64,000 nt of DNA from Leucobacter celer subsp. astrifaciens (GCF_001273835.1 NZ_JHEI01000134.1:248001-312000), one strand, 5' to 3'; counted from the stretch's first letter, positions 37,646-46,889 are shown. The notes: generated by a model from the sequence alone, not told the origin. Program-made: numbers and translations.

Positions 37646-39991
37646 ATGACCACACCCCGCACCCCGACGGTCCTGAGGGCGCTCGCGACCTCGGCCGCAC
37701 TGGCACTGCTGCTCGCGACCCCGGTCGCCGCGAATGCGGCGGAGGATGATCAGACCGAGATCACCTTCGTGGTCACGCAGGACTTCCACGGGCGCATCAA
37801 CGACAGCACCACGAGGTGGGCCGGCACCATCGAGGAGCTCCGAGCCGGAGCCGAGCACTCGGTGTTCTTGAGCGCGGGCGACAACTTCGGCAATTCGCTC
37901 TACGCCTCCTCGGTGCAGGGGGAGAAGCCCACGGTGGACGTGCTCAACGCGCTCGAGCTGCAGGCGACGGCCGCCGGCAACGGGGAGTACTTCATCGGAC
38001 ACGACAACTTCATGCACCTCGCCGACAACGTCGCGGAGTTCCCGCACCTCGCCGCGAACGTCATCGACCCCGCAACCGGGGAGACCGAGCTCGACCCGTA
38101 CACGATCATCGAGGCGGGCGGCGTGCGCATCGGTGTCATCGGGGTCGTCACCCCCGATACGCAGGTGCAGTTCCCAGGCGGTGATCCGAAGTTCCTGCCG
38201 ATGATCCCGGCCCTGAACGCCGCTGCCGAGGAGATCGAGGACCAGGACCTCGCCGACGTGATCGTCGCACTGGTGCACGACGGCGGCGCCGACTCGCCTC
38301 CCGCGAGCCTCGAGAGCGAGCTCGCCTCCGGCAGCGTGCTGGCGCAGATCATCCAGCAGTCGTCGCCGCTCATCGACGCGCTGTTCACCGCGCACACGCA
38401 CAACAAGTACGTCTACGACGCTCCGATCCCGGGCGACGAGGAGCGCACGCGACCGGTGATCCAGGCCGGCGCTTTCGGCGAGCTGCTCGGAGAGGTGACC
38501 CTCACCTACGACCGTGCGGAGGATCGGGTCGTCGCGTCTACCGGGCGGATCGTGCCGCTGACGCAGACCCCGGTGGAGGAGCTCGTCGGCACCTACCCGA
38601 GAGCCGCAGCGGTGCAGACGATCGTCGCCGACGCGCTCGCCTACGCCGAGCAGGAGGGGAACCTCCCGGCGGGGCAGGTCAGCGCACCCGTCACCACGGC
38701 GTTCAGCGGTGGCGACTATGTGGACGGGGTCTACGCCGGAGGCACCTCGGGCAACCGCACGCTCGAGTCGTCGCTCGGCACGCTCGTCGCCAACATGTTC
38801 CGCGACGTGCAGCAGGATCAGCCGGCACCCCCGCAGTTCGGCCTCACCATCCCGAACTTCATCCGCAGCGACCTCATGCCCGACGCCGAGGGCAACGTGC
38901 CGGTGATGAAGATCATCGAGACCTTCTCGATCCGCGACTCGATCGTCTCAGCCGACATCACGGGCGCGCAGCTGAAGCGCCTCTTCGAGCAGCAGTGGCA
39001 GCGCACGCTCGGGGGCGAGGCGAGAGGCTACATCCAGCTGGCGATGTCCGACAACGTCACCTACACCTACGACGATGCCCGTCCCGAGGGCGACCGCATC
39101 ACCTCGATCACGTTGGACGGACGGCCGGTGCAGGCCGAGAGCACCTACCGCGTCGGCCTGTCGGGGGCGATCCTGATCGGCATCGTCAACTTCCACGAGG
39201 GCGTCGAGCTCACCGACGCGCGGGAGTCGGGCCTGCTCGACGTCGAGGGGTTCCAGCGGTACTTCGCCGAGCTGAGCGAGAACGGGCCGGTCGCTCCCTC
39301 GTTCGCGAAGCACGGCGCGAAGCTGGTCGAGACCGAGGGATCTACGCCGCTGACGGGCGGGGAGGCGTCCGCGCCGATCACCGCAGGCTCGGCGAGCACG
39401 ACTGTCGTGGCAGCGGCACCCGCGGCCGCTCCGCTGGTCGCACCGGGCAGCGTCGTCGAGTTCGAGGTGTCGGCGCTGGACCTGACGAGCATCGGCGCTC
39501 CGGCCAACACGGAACTCGCGATCACCCTCAACGGAGAGCAGATCTCCACGGTCCCGGTCTCCGGCGGGGCGGCCCACGTGCGCTTCACCGTTCCCGAGCA
39601 GCTGGCCGGGCAGGAGGTGACGCTGCGACTGCTGGCGAACCCGAGCGGCACGGTCGTGCAGCGCGACTTCGTGGTGGCGGGCGAGGAGACCGGGGGCGAT
39701 GCGGACGGCGGCGGCGATGCCGCCGCGGCTGCCGACGGAGGACAGGGAGCCGCCGACGGCGCGGGCTCGAGCGCCGCGGACGGCGGGGCCGGCTCCGCCG
39801 GGAACGGCTCGGCCGGCGGCACCGCCGCGAGCGGCCCCGCGGATGGCGCTGCCGAGGGGTCCGAGCTCTCGCGCACGGGGTCTGAGCTGATGCCGTGGAT
39901 GCTCGCCGCCGGTGTCGTGGCGATCCTCGCCGGAGCCGTTCTGCTCACCGGCAGGCTGCGCCGTCGGCACGCGCGGGATATGAGCGCCTAG
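37646..39991 (+). CDS. Cell-surface 5'-nucleotidase / bifunctional metallophosphatase
   Basis: An exported UshA-type enzyme (781 residues) that would release phosphate from extracellular nucleotides. A signal peptide (about 1-33) precedes the metallophosphatase domain, with metal-ligand motifs QDFHGR, SAGDNFG, NGEY and later LVHDGG and AHTHN. The 5'-nucleotidase C domain follows (about 350-530). A low-complexity Gly/Ala/Asp linker and a sorting-type end close it: LSRTGSE, TM helix, then RLRRRHARDMSA, suggesting sortase anchoring. ATG 37646 fits the GGGAG spacing better than ATG 37640. Confidence 0.85.
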   Translation: MTTPRTPTVLRALATSAALALLLATPVAANAAEDDQTEITFVVTQDFHGRINDSTTRWAGTIEELRAGAEHSVFLSAGDNFGNSLYASSVQGEKPTVDVLNALELQATAAGNGEYFIGHDNFMHLADNVAEFPHLAANVIDPATGETELDPYTIIEAGGVRIGVIGVVTPDTQVQFPGGDPKFLPMIPALNAAAEEIEDQDLADVIVALVHDGGADSPPASLESELASGSVLAQIIQQSSPLIDALFTAHTHNKYVYDAPIPGDEERTRPVIQAGAFGELLGEVTLTYDRAEDRVVASTGRIVPLTQTPVEELVGTYPRAAAVQTIVADALAYAEQEGNLPAGQVSAPVTTAFSGGDYVDGVYAGGTSGNRTLESSLGTLVANMFRDVQQDQPAPPQFGLTIPNFIRSDLMPDAEGNVPVMKIIETFSIRDSIVSADITGAQLKRLFEQQWQRTLGGEARGYIQLAMSDNVTYTYDDARPEGDRITSITLDGRPVQAESTYRVGLSGAILIGIVNFHEGVELTDARESGLLDVEGFQRYFAELSENGPVAPSFAKHGAKLVETEGSTPLTGGEASAPITAGSASTTVVAAAPAAAPLVAPGSVVEFEVSALDLTSIGAPANTELAITLNGEQISTVPVSGGAAHVRFTVPEQLAGQEVTLRLLANPSGTVVQRDFVVAGEETGGDADGGGDAAAAADGGQGAADGAGSSAADGGAGSAGNGSAGGTAASGPADGAAEGSELSRTGSELMPWMLAAGVVAILAGAVLLTGRLRRRHARDMSA

Positions 39992-40002
39992 CCCGCCGCG
40001 CA

Positions 40003-40072
40003 CCGTATGGGATCTGCAGAAGATATGCCCAGAACAGTGGGAGCCGGCATATCTTCTGCGGATCTCATACGG
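40003..40072. repeat. 27-bp inverted repeat between convergent genes
   Basis: The arm 40003-40029 (begins ccgtatgggatctgc) and the arm 40046-40072 (ends ggatctcatacgg) are reverse complements at 25 of 27 bases, with a 16-base loop. The position suits a two-way terminator for the nucleotidase and purB genes, but the arms are AT-containing and longer than needed. Confidence 0.6.
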
Positions 40073-40123
40073 TCTGCCGGGGTTCCCGGGGCCTGGGGGC
40101 CTGTGGACCCCGGGCGCGAACGA

Positions 40124-40169
40124 CGAGGGGCCTCCCGATCGCGGTGCTGCGATCCCGGGAGGCCCCTCG
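40124..40169 (-). terminator. GC-rich hairpin terminator after purB
   Basis: cgaggggcctcccgatcg (40124-40141) pairs with the opposite arm at 40150-40169 almost perfectly, with an 8-base loop. It lies 16 bases past the purB stop on the minus strand. Confidence 0.6.
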
Positions 40170-40184
40170 GCGTTCTGCGACCGA

Positions 40185-41570
40185 CTAGCGCTGCAGGAAG
40201 TCGACCAGCCGCACGGCGTCGCCGATGTAGCCCGCCGGCGTCAGGGCGAGCAGCCGCTGCTTGGCCGCGTCGCCGATCTCCAGCCCATCGACGAACTCGA
40301 CGAGCTCGGCCTGGCCGATGCGTCGGCCGCGGGTGAGCTCCTTGAGCGCCGCGTACGGGTCCGAGATGGTGGAGCGGCCGGCGGTCACCTCGGCGCGGAT
40401 CACCGTCTGGATCGCTTCGCCCAGCACCTCCCAGTTCGCGTCGAGATCGGCGGCCAGCACCTCGGGCGCCGCGTCGATCTGGCCGAGGCCCTTGAGGATG
40501 TTGTCGAGGGCGAGCACCGAGTGGCCGAGACCCACGCCGATGTTGCGCTGCGCCGACGAGTCGGTGAGGTCGCGCTGCCAGCGGCTCGTCACGAGCGTGG
40601 CGGCGAGGGAGTCGAGGATCGCGTTCGACAGCTCGAGGTTGGCCTCGGCGTTCTCGAAGCGGATCGGGTTGACCTTGTGCGGCATGGTCGAGGATCCGGT
40701 GGCCCCGGCGACGGGGATCTGACGGAAGTACCCGATGGAGATGTAGCTCCAGATATCGGTCGCGAGGTTGTGCAGGATGCGGTTGGCGTGGGCGATCCGC
40801 GTGTAGAGCTCGGCCTGCCAGTCGTGCGACTCGATCTGCGTGGTGAGCGGGTTCCAGTCGAGGCCGAGGCCCTCGACGAACTCCTGCGAGACCTGCGCCC
40901 AGTCGGTGTCGGGATCCGCCGCGAGGTGCGCCGCGAAGGTGCCGGTGGCGCCCGAGAACTTGCCCAGGTACTCGATGTCGTCGATCTGGTTGAGCTGGCG
41001 CTCGAGCCGGTGTACGAAGACGGCGAGCTCCTTGCCGAGGGTGGTCGGCGTCGCGGGCTGGCCGTGCGTGCGGCTCATCATGGGCAGCTCGCGGTACTGC
41101 TCGGCCTGGCGTGCGATCTCGGAGATGACCCGCTCGAAGCGCGGGCGCCACACGTCGGCGACCGCCTGCTTCACGGTGAGCGCGTAGGAGAGGTTGTTGA
41201 TGTCCTCGCTCGTGCAGCAGACGTGGGTGAGCTCCGCCAGGTGGCCGAGTCCCTGCTGCTCGAGCCGCGCGCGCACGAGGTACTCGACGGCCTTCACGTC
41301 GTGCTGCGTGGTCTTCTCGGTCTCGGCGAGCTCGTCGATCTCGGCCTGCCCGAAGTTCGCCGCCCACTCGCGCAGCGACGCCACCTGATCCTCGGCGATG
41401 GGGGTGCCGCCGAGCAGCGAGTGCGACGTCAGGTAGACGAGCCACTCCACCTCGACGTGCACGCGCGCCTTGTTGAGGCCCGCCTCCGAGAGCGTGTCGC
41501 CGAGGCCGGCGACCTGCGAGCGGTAACGGCCGTCGAGCGGGCTGATGGGCTGCGGGGGCAGGGGCGTCAT
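40185..41570 (-). CDS. purB: Adenylosuccinate lyase
   Basis: The 461-residue lyase acts twice in purine synthesis, releasing fumarate from SAICAR and from adenylosuccinate. It begins SPLDGRYRSQVAGL, contains HVCCTSEDINNLSYAL and MSRTHGQPATPTTLGKE, and has the fumarase/aspartase signature GSSTMPHKVNPIRFENAE (about residues 290-307). It is the larger E. coli-type PurB form. ATG 41570 starts the gene, and the terminator hairpin at 40124-40169 ends it. Confidence 0.95.
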   Translation of the reverse strand: MTPLPPQPISPLDGRYRSQVAGLGDTLSEAGLNKARVHVEVEWLVYLTSHSLLGGTPIAEDQVASLREWAANFGQAEIDELAETEKTTQHDVKAVEYLVRARLEQQGLGHLAELTHVCCTSEDINNLSYALTVKQAVADVWRPRFERVISEIARQAEQYRELPMMSRTHGQPATPTTLGKELAVFVHRLERQLNQIDDIEYLGKFSGATGTFAAHLAADPDTDWAQVSQEFVEGLGLDWNPLTTQIESHDWQAELYTRIAHANRILHNLATDIWSYISIGYFRQIPVAGATGSSTMPHKVNPIRFENAEANLELSNAILDSLAATLVTSRWQRDLTDSSAQRNIGVGLGHSVLALDNILKGLGQIDAAPEVLAADLDANWEVLGEAIQTVIRAEVTAGRSTISDPYAALKELTRGRRIGQAELVEFVDGLEIGDAAKQRLLALTPAGYIGDAVRLVDFLQR

Positions 41571-41901
41571 GGAGTCTCCGTGCAGTCGTGGCGTGTGGCG
41601 CGCGATCCGCCGCGCGATCCGAGGTCTATTCTCCCACGCCGGTCGTGCGGCCGCGCGGCGGCGGCACCCGGCGCCTCGACCCGCCCCAGCCCGCGCGCCC
41701 GCGCCCTCTATCTTCGCGCGTCAGTAGTTGCTGCCTCCCGTCAGGTTGGTGACAACTACTGACGCGCGAAGACAGGGTGCGTGGCGTCTCGCGTGGCGGG
41801 CCGGGGTGTGGCGGGCGGGGCGGGTCGGCCGGGGCGGGATGTGGCACCCGGGGCGGGCGCGAGGGCCCGCGGTGCGAGGTGGAAGCGGCGCGCGAATGCG
41901 G
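41571..41901. other. 331-bp gap with a 20-bp perfect inverted repeat
   Basis: tcttcgcgcg with tcagtagttg (41711-41730) and its exact complement (41753-41772) form a hairpin with a 22-base loop. The rest is G-rich (ggggcggg-type) sequence without a gene. The hairpin may end the low-molecular-weight phosphatase transcript. Confidence 0.6.
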
Positions 41902-42384
41902 TCAGCTGCGCCGAGTCAGGTGCTCGAGCAGTGCGGCGCTGCTGCGCTCGACCTGCGCCAGCACCTCGTGGAAGGCGCCCTGCTCGGAGTAGTAGGGGTC
42001 GAAGACATCCGGGTCGGCCGGCCGCTCAGGGTCGAAGGCGGTGAGCAGGCTGAGGCGATCCGGATCGGCGCCGAGCTCGCGCAGGTGCCGCTCGTGGCCC
42101 CGATCCAGCGCGATGAGCAGGTCGTGACCCGCGATGTCGGCGCTGCTCACCCGCGTGGCGCGGTGGTCGCTGCCGTCGTATCCCGCCGCGGTCAGCGCGA
42201 CGAGGGTGCGCGGATCCGCGCCGTCGCCGATGTGGTAGCCGTTGGTGCCGCGCGAGGTCACGTGGAAGCGGTCGCCGTGTCCCGCCTGCTCCGCGAGGGA
42301 GCGGAAGATCACCTCGCCCATGGGGGAGCGGCAGATGTTGCCGGAGCAGACGAAGCTGATGCGGAGGATCTCGGGGCTGGTCAC
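41902..42384 (-). CDS. Low molecular weight protein-tyrosine phosphatase
   Basis: The 160-residue protein has the P-loop C-x5-R as VCSGNICRSPMGE near residues 13-25. The general acid lies in ADPDVFDPYYSEQGAFHEV (about 125-143). It would dephosphorylate tyrosine in proteins or act on arginine phosphates. The start is uncertain: GTG 42384 has GGAGG only 2 bases away, and the longer frame (to 42447) runs into a palindrome. It is co-directional with the phage-holin-like gene upstream. Confidence 0.85.
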   Translation of the reverse strand: MTSPEILRISFVCSGNICRSPMGEVIFRSLAEQAGHGDRFHVTSRGTNGYHIGDGADPRTLVALTAAGYDGSDHRATRVSSADIAGHDLLIALDRGHERHLRELGADPDRLSLLTAFDPERPADPDVFDPYYSEQGAFHEVLAQVERSSAALLEHLTRRS

Positions 42385-42410
42385 CCCTCCAGTCTGCCCG
42401 AGGGTCCTCC

Positions 42411-42473
42411 GGATTTCAGGACGCGTCTGCTGCACTACGCACCGCATTGCGCAGCAGACGCGTCCTGAAATCC
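42411..42473. repeat. 23-bp perfect inverted repeat
   Basis: The arm 42411-42433 (begins ggatttcaggacgcg) and arm 42451-42473 are exact reverse complements with a 17-base loop. It lies between two minus-strand genes, 16 bases past the holin-like gene's stop. A terminator is likely, but its length is notable. Confidence 0.65.
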
Positions 42474-42489
42474 GGGACGGCGGCCCTGT

Positions 42490-42945
42490 TCAGCGTTCCT
42501 TCTTCTTCCCGGTGCCCAGCAGACCGTTCATCAGCCCCGAGAGGATCGACATCACGACGGCCGCGAGCACGCCCCACCAGAAGGTCTCGATGCGCAGGCC
42601 GAAGCCCGCCAGGTCCGAGAGCCAGGCGACGACGGCGAAGAGGAAGCCGTTCACGATGAGCCCGAACAGGCCCAGCGTGAGAATGTAGAGCGGGATCGAC
42701 ACGAAGCGCACCACCCGACCGAGGGTGCCGTTGACGAGCCCGAAGACCAGCGCCACGAGCACGAGGGTGATGATCGGACCGTACGGGTCGTAGATCGTGA
42801 CGTCGTTGAGCGCAGCGCTCTCGGTGCGCAGAATCCCCTGACCGGGAGATTCGACCCACACCCCGTGCTGACCGCTGCCGCCCACGATCAGCGTGGTGAG
42901 CCACAGCGCGAAGGCGCCGACGAGAACCCGGATGATGGTGCGCAT
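42490..42945 (-). CDS. Phage-holin-family (superfamily IV) membrane protein
   Basis: The 151-residue membrane protein has four TM segments (about 3-23, 52-75, 80-103 and 118-140). The gene follows the pattern of actinobacterial phage holin family 4 proteins, with RVVRFVSIPLYILTLGLFGLIVNG as the central signature. Such proteins are chromosomal and not evidence of a prophage. ATG 42945 is chosen (MRTIIRVLVGAFALWL); the frame upstream is unrelated. Confidence 0.75.
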   Translation of the reverse strand: MRTIIRVLVGAFALWLTTLIVGGSGQHGVWVESPGQGILRTESAALNDVTIYDPYGPIITLVLVALVFGLVNGTLGRVVRFVSIPLYILTLGLFGLIVNGFLFAVVAWLSDLAGFGLRIETFWWGVLAAVVMSILSGLMNGLLGTGKKKER

Positions 42946-42990
42946 GCCACCAGTCTTGCAGCCCGGACTGCACAGGACCAGGGAGCCCGC

Positions 42991-43030
42991 GGTGCACTGG
43001 GGAGTACTGAGGAGCACTGAGGAGCACCGG
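42991..43030. repeat. 10-base tandem repeats upstream of hisC
   Basis: Consecutive decamers ggtgcactgg, ggagtactga, ggagcactga and ggagcaccgg (42991-43030) differ by a few bases. Their helical spacing fits a protein-binding array or slippage. Confidence 0.45.
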
Positions 43031-43098
43031 GCGGTACGTGCTCGGTACTCGTCAGGCTGCGCGCGGCGAAGCCGGTCATGCTGCGCGAGCGCACGGAA

Positions 43099-43124
43099 TG
43101 GCAGAACGTCGGCGCGTTCTGCCA
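43099..43124. promoter_or_regulatory. Hairpin in the hisC leader
   Basis: tggcagaacg (43099-43108) and cgttctgcca (43115-43124) pair perfectly around a 6-base loop. Partial outer pairing joins gcacgg (43091-43096) with ccgtgc (43132-43137). It may be an attenuator or a terminator; no leader peptide rich in His was found. Confidence 0.4.
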
Positions 43125-43238
43125 GAGCATCCCGTGCACGCAGATGACTGGGTGCTGCACTTACGCAGGATGACGGGGGGCTTTGCTCACGCAGGGCAAC
43201 CGGCGGGCTCATCCGCGCGACCTCTAGACTGAACACCC

Positions 43239-44342
43239 ATGAGCGAAAACGCCGCCTCGCCCGTCCGCCTTCGCCCCGAGGTGCTCGCCACGCCCGCCTA
43301 CCGGCAGGGCGCGACGCCCACGAAGCCCGGCTTCAAACTGTCGAGCAACGAGAACCCCTTCGACCCGCTGCCCGGCGTGCTCGAGGCGATCGCCGGGCGC
43401 GCGGAGCAGACGAACCGCTACGGGGCGGCCGCGATGCCCGAGCTGCGGGCGACGCTCGCCGGGTTCTTCGGGGTGAGCCTCGACGGGGTGCATCTCGGCG
43501 CCGGCTCGGTCGCGATCCTCTACCAGCTCGTGCAGGCCGCGGCGGGACCCGGCGACGAGTACCTCTACGCCTGGCCCAGCTTCGAGGCGTACCCGGCGAT
43601 GGGCCTCGCTTCCGGGGCGATCCCCGTCGCGGTGCCGCTGAACGACCGGGCCGAGCACGATCTCAACGCCATGGCCGCCGCGATCACCGATCGCACGCGG
43701 GTCGTGCTGCTGTGCACGCCGAACAACCCCACGGGTCCGACGATCCGCCGCGCCGACTTCGATCGCTTCATGGCGAGCGTGCCGTCCGACACCCTCGTGG
43801 TGCTCGACGAGGCCTACCGCGAGTTCGTCACCGATCCCGATGCGGTGCGCGGGGAGGACGTGCTGCGCAGCCATCGCAACCTCGTGGTGCTGCGCACCTT
43901 CTCGAAGGCCTACGGGCTGGCCGGGCTGCGGATCGGCTACGGCGTCGGCGATCCCGCGATCCTCACGGCCGCCGCGAGCGTCTCGATCCCGCTCTCCGTG
44001 ACCGGTATCGCTGAGAGCGCCGCCCTCGCCTCGCTCACACCGGAGGCCCGGGCAGTGGGTGCCGAACGCATCGCCGAGCTCGCGGCCCGTCGCGACGCGC
44101 TCGCCGCCGCGCTGCGCGAGCTCGGGATCGCCGTGCCGGAGGCGCAGGGCAACTTCGTGTGGATTCCCGAGACGGCTCCGGGGGAGCGCGGGGTGGGAAG
44201 CGCGCTCGCGCTCGCCGCGGACTTCGCCGAGGCCGGCACGCTCGTGCGGCCGTTCGCCGGCCACGGCGTGCGCGTCTCGGTGGGAGAGGCCGAGAGCGTG
44301 CCGGAGGTGCTGCGCATCGTCGCAGCGCACCTAGCGCCGTAG
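43239..44342 (+). CDS. hisC: Histidinol-phosphate / aromatic aminotransferase
   Basis: A class I/II PLP aminotransferase (367 residues). FKLSSNENPFDPLPG (about 28-42) opens the domain, CTPNNPTGP and VVLDEAYREF follow, and the PLP lysine is in TFSKAYGLAGLRIGYG (about residue 226). HisC converts imidazoleacetol phosphate to histidinol phosphate; many actinobacterial copies also act on aromatic amino acids. It is not in a his operon here. Start ATG 43239. Confidence 0.85.
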   Translation: MSENAASPVRLRPEVLATPAYRQGATPTKPGFKLSSNENPFDPLPGVLEAIAGRAEQTNRYGAAAMPELRATLAGFFGVSLDGVHLGAGSVAILYQLVQAAAGPGDEYLYAWPSFEAYPAMGLASGAIPVAVPLNDRAEHDLNAMAAAITDRTRVVLLCTPNNPTGPTIRRADFDRFMASVPSDTLVVLDEAYREFVTDPDAVRGEDVLRSHRNLVVLRTFSKAYGLAGLRIGYGVGDPAILTAAASVSIPLSVTGIAESAALASLTPEARAVGAERIAELAARRDALAAALRELGIAVPEAQGNFVWIPETAPGERGVGSALALAADFAEAGTLVRPFAGHGVRVSVGEAESVPEVLRIVAAHLAP

Positions 44343-44473
44343 ACCGCACGACGATGGGCTGCCGCTCACGCGCTGCGCTGCGCCGTCCGCCGCGCCGCCC
44401 ACGCACCCCCGCCGCACCGCCCGGCCGCTGAATATCCGCGCCGCGACATGGGGCGCGATTACACTGGGTCGGG

Positions 44474-45745
44474 ATGAGCGAAGAGACGACTGACACCCCG
44501 CTGCTCGCGAGTGGCGCGGATCCCGAGCCGATCCGCTTCCTCGACGAGGCGGGCGATTACGCACCCTCGAACACCGCGGCCGAGTTCGCCGACGAGCTCT
44601 CGGCCGTCGGGCTCGATGACTTCAAGCAGTGGTACCGCGACATGGTGTCCACCCGCGCCTTCGACACCGAGTGCACGCACCTGCAGCGGCAGGGCCAGCT
44701 CGCCCTCTGGGTGCCGAGCGTGGGCCAGGAGGGCTGCCAGGTGGGCCTCGCGCGCGCCTCGGAACCGCAGGACCACATCTTCCCCGCGTACCGCGAGCAC
44801 CTCGTGGCGAACGTGCGCGGCGTCGACCTGCTCGACATCGCCGCGCAGTTCCGCGGCGTGACGCACGGCGGGTGGGACGTCACCGATCCGGCCAACGGCA
44901 ACGTGCACCTGTACACCCTGGTGCTCGGTTCGCAGACGCAGCACGCCACCGGCCACGCGCTCGGGCAGGTGCTCGACGCGAAGCGCCGTGCCGGTGACAC
45001 CGCGCTCGACCCGGGTGAGGCCGGCACCGCGACCGGCGAGGCCACGATGGTCTTCTACGGCGACGGCACCTCCAGCCAGGGCGACGCCAATGAGGCGATG
45101 GTGTTCGCCGCGAGCTACCAGACCCCAGAGGTCTTCGTCGTGCAGAACAACGGCTGGGCGATCTCGGTGCCCGTGACCCGGCAGTCGCGCACGCCGCTCT
45201 ACCGTCGCGCGCTCGGCTTCGGGCTCCGCGCCGTGCAGATCGACGGCAACGACCCGCTCGCGGCTTACGCCGTCGGGCGCCGCTTCCTGCGCCTCGCGCG
45301 CGAGGGTCACGGCCCCGGCTACATCGAGGCCCTGACGTACCGCATCGGCGCGCACACCACCGCCGATGATCCCACGCGGTATCGACCGGACGGCGAGCTC
45401 GAGGCCTGGCAGCAGCGCGACCCGATCGCCCGTCTCGAGGCCCACCTGCGCAGTCTCGGCGTCGACGACGCGTTCTTCGCCGAGGTCGCCGAGACCGCCG
45501 ACCGTCAGGCGAAGGCCGTGCGCGATCAGATCCTGACGCTGCCGCAACCGGAGCCGGATTCGATGTTCGCGCACGTCTACGCCGAGCCGCACCCGCGGAT
45601 CGACGAGCAGCGCGCCTGGTTCGCCCACTACGAGTCGTCGTTCGAGGGGGCTGACGCGACGCCGGCAGACGCGCCAGCGTCTGCGTCGCGGCCGGTGCCG
45701 CACACGGCGGCAGCCCACGGAGCGGAGCGAGGGGTGACCGCATGA
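44474..45745 (+). CDS. 2-Oxoacid dehydrogenase E1 alpha subunit (branched-chain type)
   Basis: The 423-residue TPP-dependent subunit decarboxylates 2-oxoacids with E1 beta. The TPP motif is GDGTSSQGDANEAM (about 195-208), and ARASEPQDHIFPAYREH sits near the phosphate-binding region. A separate alpha/beta E1 with an E2 gene next door points to the branched-chain complex, because actinobacteria generally use one-chain AceE for pyruvate. The C-terminal about 25 residues (PVPHTAAAHGAER) come from an interspersed repeat and are not conserved. The stop overlaps the beta subunit start as ATGA (45742-45745). Confidence 0.88.
   Translation: MSEETTDTPLLASGADPEPIRFLDEAGDYAPSNTAAEFADELSAVGLDDFKQWYRDMVSTRAFDTECTHLQRQGQLALWVPSVGQEGCQVGLARASEPQDHIFPAYREHLVANVRGVDLLDIAAQFRGVTHGGWDVTDPANGNVHLYTLVLGSQTQHATGHALGQVLDAKRRAGDTALDPGEAGTATGEATMVFYGDGTSSQGDANEAMVFAASYQTPEVFVVQNNGWAISVPVTRQSRTPLYRRALGFGLRAVQIDGNDPLAAYAVGRRFLRLAREGHGPGYIEALTYRIGAHTTADDPTRYRPDGELEAWQQRDPIARLEAHLRSLGVDDAFFAEVAETADRQAKAVRDQILTLPQPEPDSMFAHVYAEPHPRIDEQRAWFAHYESSFEGADATPADAPASASRPVPHTAAAHGAERGVTA
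45695..45724. repeat. Interspersed 30-base repeat inside E1 alpha (copy 2)
   Basis: It is 27/30 identical to 26465-26494 in cca. It codes for the VPHTAAAHGA tail of E1 alpha, so the repeat has entered two unrelated coding sequences. Confidence 0.65.
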
Positions 45746-46743
45746 CCGAGATCGTGACCCTTGCGGAGCGCACCACCCTGCCGATCGCGAAGGCGATCAA
45801 CGAGGGGCTCCGCGCCGCCATGGCAGCTGACGACCGTGTGCTCCTGATGGGCGAGGACATCGGGCCGCTCGGCGGCGTGTTCCGCGTGACCGACAAGCTG
45901 CAGGCCGAGTTCGGCTCGGCCCGCGTGCTCGACACCCCGCTCGCGGAGGCCGGCATCGTCGGCAGCGCGATCGGCCTGGCCATGCGCGGCTACCGCCCCG
46001 TCATCGAGATCCAGTTCGACGGCTTCATCTTCCCCGCCTTCAACCAGATCACCACGCAGCTCGCGAAGATCCGCGCCAGGCACGACGGCAAGGTCGACAT
46101 GCCGATCGTCATCCGCGTGCCCTACGGCGGGCACATCAACTCGATCGAGCACCACGAGGAGAGCCCCGAGGCCTACTTCGCGCACACTCCGGGGCTCCGC
46201 GTCGTCGCACCCTCGACCGCGAACGACGCCTACTGGATGATCCAGCAGGCGATCGCCTCGAACGACCCGGTGCTCTTCTTCGAGCCGAAGGCGAAGTACT
46301 GGCAGAAGGGCGAGGTCGACCCCGCCGCCCCCGCCGCCGAGCTGCACCGGAGCCGCATCGCCCGCACCGGCTCCGACTGCACCGTCGCCGGCTTCGGCGC
46401 CATGGTGACGACCCTGCTCCAGGCGGCGGAGATCGCGCAGTCGGAGGGCACGAGCATCGAGGTGGTCGACCTGCGCACCGTCTCGCCGATCGACTACGAG
46501 CCCCTGCTCGCCTCCGTGCGCAAGACGGGCCGACTCGTCGTCGCGCAGGAGGCATCGGGCAACGCGAGCGTGGGAAGTGAGATCGCGGCGACCGTCGCGG
46601 AGCGCATGTTCTACTCGCTGCAGGCACCCGTGCTGCGCGTCTCCGGGTACGACGTCCCGTTCCCCGCCGCCTCCATCGAGCCGCTCTTCCTCCCCGACGC
46701 GGACCGCGTGCTCGAAGCCGTCGACCGCACCATGCACTACTGA
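45742..46743 (+). CDS. 2-Oxoacid dehydrogenase E1 beta subunit
   Basis: The 333-residue partner of E1 alpha. [28 protein letters not shown] N-terminus (about residues 15-38), the TPP cofactor contact Glu in FRVTDKL and [11 protein letters not shown] are present. C-terminal ligand region: [16 protein letters not shown] and [10 protein letters not shown]. It overlaps the alpha gene by 4 bases. Typical order E1alpha-E1beta-E2 is followed. Confidence 0.92.
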   Translation: MTEIVTLAERTTLPIAKAINEGLRAAMAADDRVLLMGEDIGPLGGVFRVTDKLQAEFGSARVLDTPLAEAGIVGSAIGLAMRGYRPVIEIQFDGFIFPAFNQITTQLAKIRARHDGKVDMPIVIRVPYGGHINSIEHHEESPEAYFAHTPGLRVVAPSTANDAYWMIQQAIASNDPVLFFEPKAKYWQKGEVDPAAPAAELHRSRIARTGSDCTVAGFGAMVTTLLQAAEIAQSEGTSIEVVDLRTVSPIDYEPLLASVRKTGRLVVAQEASGNASVGSEIAATVAERMFYSLQAPVLRVSGYDVPFPAASIEPLFLPDADRVLEAVDRTMHY

Positions 46744-46766
46744 GGTTCGTCAGTGCGCCCGCCCGG

Positions 46767-46835
46767 TCATCCTGCGCGACGGAGGAGTCGCAGGATCTCG
46801 CATTGGGATTCCGCGACTCGCAAGCTCACGCGGAA
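46767..46835. repeat. Interspersed palindromic repeats before the E2 gene
   Basis: The repeat tcatcctgcg...caggatctc (46767-46799) is the reverse complement relative of 20760-20794 (gagattctgcgagtc... caggatga). A second hairpin, ttccgcg/cgcggaa (46809-46815 and 46829-46835), follows. They lie between E1 beta and E2 and may process or attenuate the operon. Confidence 0.5.
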
Positions 46836-46889
46836 CGACCGGAAACTCCACACATACGCTGTTCTCACACCGAATCCCAGGAGCTACAC

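Noticed and set aside
42490..42945. Prophage remnant because of the holin-family hit
   Set aside because: Holin superfamily IV members of this form are common chromosomal genes in Actinobacteria and no phage genes surround it.
42991..43030. Possible CRISPR array
   Set aside because: The units are 10 bases long and directly adjacent with no spacers, and no cas gene is present. No CRISPR array was seen anywhere in the window.
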